From Porphyrobacter sp. SLTP (GTDB taxonomy: Bacteria; Pseudomonadota; Alphaproteobacteria; Sphingomonadales; Sphingomonadaceae), in NCBI RefSeq assembly GCF_009905735.1, contig NZ_JAAALE010000001.1, positions 186,001 to 250,000 of the forward strand: 64,000 nucleotides of DNA. The letters run 5' to 3'. Shown here one piece after another: positions 50,835 to 58,826 of this stretch. The notes beneath the pieces are model-generated. The model was given only the letters and a program-made list of their open reading frames with translations. It made no database searches and was not told where the DNA came from. The stretch's first letter is position 1. Every line of letters begins with the position of its first letter. Position numbers and translations under genes: made by a program.

Positions 50835-53591
50835 CTACCCATGCGCCCCAAACTCATTGGCAATCGCGGTGCTGATCCTGAGGCTCAATTCCTGTGCGCG
50901 GGCGATGGGCGTCATGAAGTCACGCTCGATCGCGCCATAGCCCTCCTCACCGCCGTCCGGGTAATCGCTCGGCTCATCGAGGGGGAAGTCGCGCGGGCCG
51001 GGGATGCGCACCGGGAAGGCGCGGCGCAGCTGCGCGAGGGCTTCCTCGACGCGCAAGGTCATCACCATCTCGATCACGTCGCGGCGGCTGATGTCATTGG
51101 CGCGGCTGAAGGCGGGGACGGCGACGGCTTTCAGGAACATATGCTGGAGCAGCGCCAGCCGCAGCGCCTGAAGCACCCCGATACGGCGGCGCACATGCTC
51201 GCGGGCTTCGCTCGGCGCTTCATCGGGGAGGAGATCGGTCAGCCGGTGCAGCTTGATCGCGTCAATCCTGAGGCGCGAGGCCAAGCGGCGGAACACCCCC
51301 GTCCGGTCATCGCCGACCAGATATTCCGCCAGCGCCGCGCAGCTTCCTGCCAGATGATCCTCGGTGCCGCGATAGGTGCGGCTGGCCCAATAGGCCGAAT
51401 TGAACAGCTCGCCATAGGCCGCCACGGTCTTGATGCTGGCGAGCGCGTTGGCGGAGCGCACCAGACGCAGAATCTGGCTCCCACGCGGACTATCGGTCAG
51501 CAGCGCGGCGATTTCCTCGCGGTTGCTATCCGCTGCGCTGCCGATCCCGGCGATGACGTTTACCGGGTAGCCCAATTGCTGGAGGATCGCGTTGTGCGGG
51601 ATCGCGCGGATCTGGCGCAGGCTCATCTCGCGGTCGGCGTTGATGTCAGACTGGCGGCGCGAAACGCGGCTGCCGGTAGGGTTGAGCAGGCCCAGTCCGA
51701 AGGCGGTCACCGCGCGGGCATAGGTGCGGCTGGCGAGGTGATCGCCCTGATGCTCCTTCACCGCGCGGTAGAAATCGAGGCTGATATCGGTGCGGTGGTA
51801 GAACGGGTCAGCCGGTGCGGCGAGGTCGGTCTCGGCCGGGCGCAGTTCTGCGATGCGGGTGAGGGTGGCGAGCGCCAGTTCGGGCGTGGCGAAAAACAGA
51901 TAGCCGTCGCCGCCCTGAAAGCTGACTTCAGGCTCCAGCCGGACGCCCGCCCGCGCAAACCGCCGCCGGGCCCAGGGGGAGAGCGGCCATTCGAGCCGGT
52001 CGCGGAACGACGCCGGATGCGCGCCGCGGCCCATGCTTTCGCCGTGAGTGTTGAACACCAACGCGGCGATGTCGGACAGCCCGTTGGCGGCCATCGCTTC
52101 GGCGAGGCGGCCTTGCAGGCGTTCGATCGCGAGAGCGGCGGGCACCTGCCCCACAAACCGGCCCGCGTCCGAAAATCCGGTCTGCACTGCCACCCGGCCG
52201 CGCGTGCGGGCGTAGGCGCGGTAGGCAGGTTCGGCGAGCAGCGCATCGAGGAAGCGTCCGCCATGCTCCAGCGCGGTCTCGGTCTCGAACAGGGGGGAGA
52301 CATCGACCTTGTCCTCCACCCCGAACAGCTTGGCGAAATAGAGCGCGGCGAGCACCGTGGCGGGCTGTTCGCACTCGGCCACCAGCATCCGGATCGGCGC
52401 GTCGGCGTCGATATGCTTGAGGATTTGCGCCATCGCCAGAAACTGCCGGATCGCGGTCGAGCTTTCGGTCGCGAGGGCGGCGAAATTGGTGCGCAGCGGG
52501 CGGGCTTCATCCACCATCCGGCGCAGGGTGGCAATCGCGCCCTTACTGGCCAGATCAATCGCCTCGTCATCGGCGAGGCGGCGGCGGATGGCATTGTGAA
52601 GCTGTTTGGCATTCACCCGGAAATGGATCCAACCCATGCCCAGCCCGTCTGCCCGCATCGCAGCGGCGAGGGTGAGAAGGCGAACGGCGCGGGTGGGTTC
52701 GGCCGTCTCGGCCTCGGCTTCCAGCGCGCCGATCAACAGCGTCAGCGACAGCAAGTTGTCGGCGCTGTGGGTGGTCAGGCGGTTGGCAGCGGCGGCAAGG
52801 GCCTCTGCGCTCGACAGATCGGCAGCAAAGTCCTCGGCCCGCGCGGCGGCGAAGGCGGCGGCGGGCGTGAGGGTGGCGAGCAGCGGGTGGGCTGCATCAA
52901 TGCCTTCCAGACTGGCGGTATAACGCGCCAACCGCTCGGCCTTTTCCTGGAGCCGGAAAGCGATCGAAGTGTGCCAGCCGATATCGGTGCGCCCATCCAT
53001 GTCGTAGCCTACCCAGCTGGCGAAGCGGAACGGCATCGGGCGGAGCTCGCGCCAGTCCTGCGGCCAGCGGCTGCGCGCGTCCTCCAGCAAGCGGGCCACG
53101 ATCACATCGCGGGCGTCCTGCGCGCGGGCCATGGCGTCCATCGCGGCTCGGTGTTCATGATCGAGCGTCACGGCGGTGCGGGTGGACGGCACCGCGCAAG
53201 CGGCGGCGTCATCATCGCCCGATGCCGCAGCGGCGACCGCGCCGGCCTGTGCCGGGGCGAGCAGGAAGGTCGGATGCGCCGTGAAGACGGCGTGGAGCTG
53301 TGGGCGTTCCCAGCGCGCCGCGAAGGCCTCGAAATCCTCGCCCTCGCCCGCGAGCGGCATCGCTTCGGCAGAGGGCGCGAGTAAGGTGCGCAGCTTGCCC
53401 GCCCGCGCTTTCAGGCCGTCGCATTCCAGTTCCGCCACCAGTGCTGTCAGATCATCGAGCGACAGCTCGTCCCCCTCCAGCGCGCGTGACAGGTCGAGCG
53501 AGAGCTGGAACACCGGGTTGAACAGCGGCGTCTCCCGGGTGCGCTGGTGCAACTCGCCCAGCCTGGCTTCGAGGGCGGCGATCGTCTTCAT
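50835..53591 (-). CDS. ppc: Phosphoenolpyruvate carboxylase, divergent form
   Basis: 918 residues matching PEP carboxylase along its length, which would make oxaloacetate from PEP and bicarbonate. The first catalytic-histidine motif is kept as AVFTAHPTFLL (H106). Other hallmarks differ: the GGDRDGNP loop reads VGYDMDGRTD (about 194-203), the GYSDSxKDxG loop reads TGFSDAGRFVG, and the HGRGGxxGRGG loop reads THGESMGRGAHP. Sphingomonad genomes carry such a form in place of the standard enzyme as far as I recall. Activity therefore rests on lineage knowledge, not intact motifs. Its start overlaps the glk stop (ATGA), so the two are co-translated. Confidence 0.8.
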   Translation of the reverse strand: MKTIAALEARLGELHQRTRETPLFNPVFQLSLDLSRALEGDELSLDDLTALVAELECDGLKARAGKLRTLLAPSAEAMPLAGEGEDFEAFAARWERPQLHAVFTAHPTFLLAPAQAGAVAAAASGDDDAAACAVPSTRTAVTLDHEHRAAMDAMARAQDARDVIVARLLEDARSRWPQDWRELRPMPFRFASWVGYDMDGRTDIGWHTSIAFRLQEKAERLARYTASLEGIDAAHPLLATLTPAAAFAAARAEDFAADLSSAEALAAAANRLTTHSADNLLSLTLLIGALEAEAETAEPTRAVRLLTLAAAMRADGLGMGWIHFRVNAKQLHNAIRRRLADDEAIDLASKGAIATLRRMVDEARPLRTNFAALATESSTAIRQFLAMAQILKHIDADAPIRMLVAECEQPATVLAALYFAKLFGVEDKVDVSPLFETETALEHGGRFLDALLAEPAYRAYARTRGRVAVQTGFSDAGRFVGQVPAALAIERLQGRLAEAMAANGLSDIAALVFNTHGESMGRGAHPASFRDRLEWPLSPWARRRFARAGVRLEPEVSFQGGDGYLFFATPELALATLTRIAELRPAETDLAAPADPFYHRTDISLDFYRAVKEHQGDHLASRTYARAVTAFGLGLLNPTGSRVSRRQSDINADREMSLRQIRAIPHNAILQQLGYPVNVIAGIGSAADSNREEIAALLTDSPRGSQILRLVRSANALASIKTVAAYGELFNSAYWASRTYRGTEDHLAGSCAALAEYLVGDDRTGVFRRLASRLRIDAIKLHRLTDLLPDEAPSEAREHVRRRIGVLQALRLALLQHMFLKAVAVPAFSRANDISRRDVIEMVMTLRVEEALAQLRRAFPVRIPGPRDFPLDEPSDYPDGGEEGYGAIERDFMTPIARAQELSLRISTAIANEFGAHG

Positions 53592-54577
53592 GCGTGTTCG
53601 GAGGCGAAAGCCGCCGCTGCGCCGAACAGACCGGGCTGCGGGTGGACGATGAGCTTGACCGGGATATTCGCCATCAGGCTTTCAAACCGTCCCTTGCCCT
53701 TGAACCGCGCGGCAAAGCCCGAAGTCAGCAGCGTGTCCCGGATGCGGTAGCCAAGCCCGCCTGCGATCACCACACCGGCAAAGCCGCCCTGCGCAAGGGC
53801 GAGATCGCCCGCGGCCGATCCCAGCGACAGGCAGAAGCGGTCTACGGCTGCGGCGGCAAGGCTGTCTTCGCCGCTCGTGCCAAGGCCCCAGATGGTGATC
53901 GCATCCAGTTCGGGCACGCTGCGGCCTTCCATCGCGGCGAGCGCTTCGTAGATGTCGACGATGGCGGGCCCCGACACGACGCGCTCCACCGAGACGCGGT
54001 TGTGGCGGCTGCGCAGCCGGGCGAGGATCGTGTCCTCAATGCTGTCCAAGGGGGCAAAGTCGATATGCCCGCCCTCGGTCGCCTGCACCCGGTACTGGCT
54101 GCCCGAGCGCCACAGATGCGCGACACCCAGCCCGGTGCCGGGTCCGAGCACGCTGATCGTGCCCTCGCTCCCGAGCGGCGTGTCAGGGCCCGCGAGGTGC
54201 AGGAACTGGCTGTCATCGGCCCGCGCAACCGCATGGGCGACAGCGGCGAAATCATTGACGAGGGTGAAGCGTTCCACCTCCAGCTTCTCGTTGATGAGCG
54301 CCGGGCGGATGATCCACGGATTGTTGGTGAAACGGATCACCGGATTAAGGTTGCCGGGGCTGCCGACCGGCCCTGCAATCGCCATGCTGACTGCTGGGGG
54401 CAGGGTGCCGCCGCGCAATTCGCGGAAATGCTGCCATGCCGTCTGGAAGCTGGCGTGATCGGCGGTGTGAAGCGTGTCGGGTTCATCGAGTGCGATGGCC
54501 CCGTCATCGCCGATGCGGGCAATCGCGAACCGGGCATGGGTGCCGCCGATATCGACCACCACCACTTCGTGCATCAT
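53588..54577 (-). CDS. glk: Glucokinase (bacterial Glk family)
   Basis: A 329-residue ATP-dependent hexokinase: VVVVDIGGTHARFAIARI (phosphate loop), LVNDFAAVAHAVARA (catalytic aspartate), LGPGTGLGVAHL and EGGHIDFAPLD. It phosphorylates glucose from uptake, sucrose cleavage or sulfoquinovose desulfonation, feeding Zwf. It is the first gene of glk-ppc, with the ED-type 14-mer upstream. Confidence 0.95.
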   Translation of the reverse strand: MMHEVVVVDIGGTHARFAIARIGDDGAIALDEPDTLHTADHASFQTAWQHFRELRGGTLPPAVSMAIAGPVGSPGNLNPVIRFTNNPWIIRPALINEKLEVERFTLVNDFAAVAHAVARADDSQFLHLAGPDTPLGSEGTISVLGPGTGLGVAHLWRSGSQYRVQATEGGHIDFAPLDSIEDTILARLRSRHNRVSVERVVSGPAIVDIYEALAAMEGRSVPELDAITIWGLGTSGEDSLAAAAVDRFCLSLGSAAGDLALAQGGFAGVVIAGGLGYRIRDTLLTSGFAARFKGKGRFESLMANIPVKLIVHPQPGLFGAAAAFASEHA

Positions 54578-54643
54578 ACTCTCCCCGCCTCAATGCAAGC
54601 GCAGGGGAGGCAATAGCAGGCGGCGCGCGGAAATCCCACGCGC

Positions 54644-54657
54644 CGCATACTTATTCA
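54644..54657 (-). promoter_or_regulatory. Shared 14-bp element upstream of glk
   Basis: Minus-strand TGAATAAGTATGCG, identical to the element before zwf, 66 bp upstream of the glk start codon and a few bases after the stop of the upstream S46 peptidase gene. Confidence 0.55.
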
Positions 54658-54661
54658 GATT

Positions 54662-56800
54662 TTACTCAGCGGCGACGCCCATTTCCTTGAGCAGGCGGTC
54701 CGCGCCGTCGACCTTTTCCATGGTCCACAGCATGAAACGGCTGTCGACATGGATGGTGCGGTTGATCTTGGGATCATACATCCAGTCCGACACCACGCCT
54801 TCGATCGTGCCGTCGAACGCAAGGCCCACGAACTCGCCGCGTGCATTCAGCGTCGAGGAGCCCGAGTTGCCGTTGGTGATGTCCACGGTGGAGAGGAAAT
54901 CGACCGGCAGCGTGCCCAGCTCGGGCGCGGCCCAGCGGCCATAGTCCTTGGCCTTGATCAGCTCCACCATCTTGTCGGGCGCATCGAACTCACCGCGGCC
55001 GGTGTGCTTTGCGACGATGCCTTCGGCGGTTGTGAAGGGCGACCAGACCTGACCGTCAACCGCCTTGCCCGTCACCTTGCCATAGGTGAAGCGCAGCGAG
55101 CCATTGGCGTCGGGGTACATGGTCTTGCCCTGCGAAGCGGCATAGGCAAGCCGCGCTTCCATGACCTTGGAACGGGCCTTCTGCACCTCGCCCGAGCGGG
55201 CCTTTTCTTTCGCTTCGTTCGCCATCGCTTCATCATAGGTGGCCACCGCCAGCTGGATGAAGGGATCGCTTGACGCCTGGAAGTCGGCGGGGGTTTTGCC
55301 CATCCACTCCATCCGCTTGGCGGTGTTGCCGAGCTCGGTCGCGGCATAGAACGCGGCGAGGTCGCGGCCTTCCATGAAGGCATCGAAGCTGGCGCTGCGC
55401 TGTTCCGCGGGCAGGGTGCGGTATTCGGCGATACCGTCTTCCCAGATCGCCTTGTCGATTTCGGCGACATAGCGCCGCTCGATCCGCTGCATCCCTTGCG
55501 TCATGAAGGCGCGGTCGCGCTCCTGATAGCCGGGTTCGCGCTGCTTGTCGGGCTTGGCCTGTTCGTTGGCCCAGCGATAGAGCTGGCGCGCCGCAGCATA
55601 AAGCTGCCCGCGGCCGAGCATCCCGCGCTTGGCATCGGCCAGCGCTTCAGCGTTGCTGGTTGCGATCAGCGCGTCGAGCTCGGCCAGCGCTGCGCCGTAC
55701 TGCGCCTCACGCTTGGGATCAGCCTTGATCCACGCGCGGAAGCCGGCTTCTTCGGCCTGCTTCTTTTCGACCAGCGAGATGGCGTCAGCGCCCGCCATCT
55801 GGCCCGCGATCTTCTTCTCGTAGTTCTCCACGCCCTGAAGCGTCGCGGCATAGGCGATGGTCGCCGCCTGATTGCCTGCGGTCAGCGCGTCGATCATGTC
55901 GCCATATTCGGCCAGCATCGCCTGCTGATAAGGATAGAGTTCCTCGTAATAGAAGCGCGCTTCTTCAGCCGAGCGCAGACGCTCGGTGGTGCCGGGGAAG
56001 CCTGCGACCATGATGAAGTCGCCGTCCTTCACGCCGTCCTTGGCGATGGGGAGCCAGGCCTTGGGCTTGAACGGCACGTTGTCCTTGCTGAACCCAGCCG
56101 ACGAACCATCGGGCGCCACATAAGCGCGGTAGAACGAGAAATCGCCGGTGTGGCGCGGCCACATCCAGTTGTCCTTCTCGCCTCCGAAATTGCCCACGCC
56201 CGCAGCGGGGGCATAGACGAGACGCACGTCCTTGATTTCAAGCTGCTGCTGGAGCCAGTATTGCTGCCCGCCGAAATAGGCGCGCACGTCGCAGCGGCGA
56301 TTGGCCTGCTTTTCGCACGCTTCGATCAGCGCGGTGCGGTTGGCTTGCAGCCGGTCATAGCGCGCGCGGCCTTCGAGCTTGTCGGCGCCCTTGAGCATGT
56401 CCTTTGAGACATCGCGCAGGTCTTCGATCACGTAAACGCGGCTGCCGGGGGCGGCGGGGAGTTCGTCACCCAGCGTCTTCGCGAGGAAGCCATTGGTGAG
56501 GTAATCATTCTCGGGCGAGGAATTGTACTGGAGCGATCCGGCAACGCAGTGGTGGTTGGTCGCAACCAGACCTTCGGGCGACAGGAACGCCGCCGAGCAT
56601 CCGCCCAACGAAGCAATTGCGGTCAGCGGCGGGCGTTGCAGATCGCCGAGCGTCTTGGCGTCAAGCTCAAGTCCGGCAGCCTTCATTGCATCGGCAATGG
56701 CGCCGGTCTGGCTCGGCAGCCACATGCCTTCGTCGGCTTGGACAGCAGCGGGAGCGGCAATCATGAGGGCGGAGACCCCGGCGAGCAGGAACTTCTTCAT
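54662..56800 (-). CDS. S46-family dipeptidyl-peptidase (DPP7/DPP11-like), exported
   Basis: A 712-residue serine exopeptidase with signal peptide MKKFLLAGVSALMIAAPAAVQA. The catalytic histidine is in LVATNHHCVAGSLQYNSS and the serine in ITNGNSGSSTLNARGEFVGLAFDG; a large helical domain sits between, as in the family. It removes dipeptides from oligopeptide N-termini in the periplasm or at the outer membrane. Length is normal. I cannot decide between DPP7-like (hydrophobic P1) and DPP11-like (acidic P1) specificity by eye. Probably monocistronic. Confidence 0.92.
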   Translation of the reverse strand: MKKFLLAGVSALMIAAPAAVQADEGMWLPSQTGAIADAMKAAGLELDAKTLGDLQRPPLTAIASLGGCSAAFLSPEGLVATNHHCVAGSLQYNSSPENDYLTNGFLAKTLGDELPAAPGSRVYVIEDLRDVSKDMLKGADKLEGRARYDRLQANRTALIEACEKQANRRCDVRAYFGGQQYWLQQQLEIKDVRLVYAPAAGVGNFGGEKDNWMWPRHTGDFSFYRAYVAPDGSSAGFSKDNVPFKPKAWLPIAKDGVKDGDFIMVAGFPGTTERLRSAEEARFYYEELYPYQQAMLAEYGDMIDALTAGNQAATIAYAATLQGVENYEKKIAGQMAGADAISLVEKKQAEEAGFRAWIKADPKREAQYGAALAELDALIATSNAEALADAKRGMLGRGQLYAAARQLYRWANEQAKPDKQREPGYQERDRAFMTQGMQRIERRYVAEIDKAIWEDGIAEYRTLPAEQRSASFDAFMEGRDLAAFYAATELGNTAKRMEWMGKTPADFQASSDPFIQLAVATYDEAMANEAKEKARSGEVQKARSKVMEARLAYAASQGKTMYPDANGSLRFTYGKVTGKAVDGQVWSPFTTAEGIVAKHTGRGEFDAPDKMVELIKAKDYGRWAAPELGTLPVDFLSTVDITNGNSGSSTLNARGEFVGLAFDGTIEGVVSDWMYDPKINRTIHVDSRFMLWTMEKVDGADRLLKEMGVAAE

Positions 56801-56892
56801 CGAGCAGATACCTCTTGCGAGCGATGGGCGGCGTGCACGAGGGCAGCGGCAGCCATCGGAGTGGATCGCGCCCGCGGGCGCATGGGGGGCTG

Positions 56893-57546
56893 TTAGGCCA
56901 GATGCGGAGGCGGCGAAAGACCCGAATCGGCCCCATCGACGAATGACTTGCTTGCCGGGTTGAGCACCAGCAGCAGCCGCGCGGCGCCCGTCCCTGCGAT
57001 CGGCGGCGAGCGGTGGATTGCGGGGCGTTCGGTTGCAAGCTTGCCCTTGAACAGGCCGATATCGAAGGGGCCAAGGCGGTTGATATGCCGCGGCGTTTCG
57101 CCTGCGGCGACGCGGGCGGCATCATCCTCGTCCAGCCAATCTGTGCCTTCGCCGACATAGGTCGTGATCAGCCGGGCGGTGACGTAGTCGGCGTGGAACT
57201 TGCGGCAGGAATCGGTGAGCACGACTTCAAGCCGCAGCTCCAGCCTCGCAAGGTCCATTGCGGTGCAGAACAGCTCGGCGAGCCGGGCGGCGTCCTCAAC
57301 CAGCGCGCGGTGAAGCGCCGCGCTGCCGCCATAGCCGCCTTGCTTGAGCTCCTTGGCCAGCAGCGCGGGCAGGCCTGCCACATCGCAGGTGAAGCGCAGG
57401 TCCTGCGGCTTACCTTCGACCAGCGGGCCAAAGTCCGCAAAGGGCGCACGCTGCCAGATCGCAAGATTGCAGCGGGGCTCCCCGATAGCGCGCAGCACGT
57501 CGGGACTGCCGGAAATACGGGACATGGGGGCGAGCAATGTTGCCAT
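56893..57546 (-). CDS. DUF1826 family protein
   Basis: A 217-residue cytoplasmic protein. CRKFHADYVTARLITTYVGEGTDWLDEDD is the hallmark DUF1826 segment, with conserved His and Asp that look metal-binding. Members are often near zinc-homeostasis genes and Zur sites, but the biochemical role is unknown to me. ATG 57546 is preferred over an upstream TTG at 57570. It is divergent from the lipoprotein gene. Confidence 0.8.
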   Translation of the reverse strand: MATLLAPMSRISGSPDVLRAIGEPRCNLAIWQRAPFADFGPLVEGKPQDLRFTCDVAGLPALLAKELKQGGYGGSAALHRALVEDAARLAELFCTAMDLARLELRLEVVLTDSCRKFHADYVTARLITTYVGEGTDWLDEDDAARVAAGETPRHINRLGPFDIGLFKGKLATERPAIHRSPPIAGTGAARLLLVLNPASKSFVDGADSGLSPPPHLA

Positions 57547-57709
57547 AGACGGTTTGATCCAACCCAGCAATTTATGAGACGTTGTATCATGTCTTTATGA
57601 CTTCACCGGATCGCTGGCAAGACTCCGGATACGAAAGTCTCTTGCGAGTGATTATCATCTGGGCCATGAGGCCGCGACATATCTCCCGGCCTGAAGGATA
57701 CCGCTTCCC

Positions 57710-58570
57710 ATGAACAGCACGCTCAAACTCTGGACCCAGCTTGGTCTTGGCACCGCCCTTGCCGGTGGGCTGCTGGCGGCCTGTGGCGGCGAGGCCGGTG
57801 GTGAGGGCGCTGCGACCGGCGCGGCAGGCGGCGAAACGGCGGCGACCGCAGGCGAAGGTGAAGGCGGCAGCGGCGCGGGCGAAGGCGGCGGCGGCGAGGC
57901 GGCTGGCGGCGAGGGCGAGGGCGGCGTTGCCGTCACCGATGCGGCTACTGACCCGGTCGCCTACGGGATCGCGCTCGCAGTCGCCGAGGCGCATGTCGTT
58001 GCTGCGCGCGATGCCTATGCGGCGGGCAAGAAGGAAGCGGCGGCGGAAATGTTCGCTCACCCGGTGAGCGAAGTGCTGGTCGACATGGACCCGGTCTTCG
58101 CCAAGCTTGGCGTCAAGGATTTCAAGGAGCTGTTCACGGCCGCATCGCTCGCCGCGAATGACGGCAAGAGCGTCGCCGAAGTCGGCAAGGCCTATGACGC
58201 GATCATCGCAGCGCTGCGCGGCGCCGCCCAGAAGGCTCCCAAGTCGGACGCCACGTCGGCGAAGGTCGCAACCGGTATCATCGCTGACCAGATCGAGCGG
58301 GCGAGTGCGATGTATCGCACTCTGCCCAAGAACGACAGTTACGAGCCCTATCTCGACGGTTACGGCTTCGCCAAGGTGGCCGCGGCGGCCTTCGCCACCA
58401 ATGGCGCGGCGATCAAGGCCGAGAACCCGGCCGCCCATGCCCGCATCACCGAAGCGCTCGGCGTCCTGGGCCAGGCCTATCCCGGCGCTGCCCGTCCGGC
58501 CAAGCTACCGGTTGAACCCGGTGCCGTATCAGGAGCCTCTGCCAAGGTGATGCTCGCGGCTGCGGGCTGA
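57710..58570 (+). CDS. Gly/Ala/Glu-rich lipoprotein of unknown function
   Basis: 286 residues. A lipoprotein signal peptide with lipobox LLAAC (Cys near residue 25) anchors it in a membrane. A low-complexity linker of Gly, Ala, Glu and Thr spans about residues 26-75. A helical, alanine-rich globular part follows (DPVAYGIALAVAEAHVVAARDAYAAGKKEAAAEMFAHPVSEVLVDMDPVF). I do not recognise a family. The His/Met content of that segment and the divergent DUF1826 gene hint at metal handling, but this is weak. Confidence 0.75.
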   Translation: MNSTLKLWTQLGLGTALAGGLLAACGGEAGGEGAATGAAGGETAATAGEGEGGSGAGEGGGGEAAGGEGEGGVAVTDAATDPVAYGIALAVAEAHVVAARDAYAAGKKEAAAEMFAHPVSEVLVDMDPVFAKLGVKDFKELFTAASLAANDGKSVAEVGKAYDAIIAALRGAAQKAPKSDATSAKVATGIIADQIERASAMYRTLPKNDSYEPYLDGYGFAKVAAAAFATNGAAIKAENPAAHARITEALGVLGQAYPGAARPAKLPVEPGAVSGASAKVMLAAAG

Positions 58571-58826
58571 CGCTTTCTCCCCTTAAGCTCCTCGCGCGGC
58601 GCTGGTTGCGCCCGCGGAACTTGCTCAAATGCGACAAAGTGTCACGCAAGCGCCCGCGCGGGCCTTTGCGCGCTTGTGTTTGCGGTGGGCCCGAGTAGTC
58701 TCCCTCCCCACGAGGGGTCGTAGGTTCACCGGCGACATTACTGTTGGCGTGTGGACCATGGGGAAAGGCATAACGCCGCGAGCGCGCGCATAGCGCCTGC
58801 CGGGGCGTGAGCTTTTGGGGGGGACC
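58571..58826. other. 256-bp intergenic region before the two-partner secretion genes
   Basis: Contains a short inverted repeat GACA-AAG-TGTC (58632-58642) within TGCGACAAAGTGTCACGCA and a G-run just before the TpsB start. It should hold the tpsBA promoter. No gene or clear RNA is seen. Confidence 0.4.

Noticed and set aside
50766..53384. 872-codon plus-strand open frame
   Set aside because: Antisense shadow of the PEP carboxylase gene; no family content.
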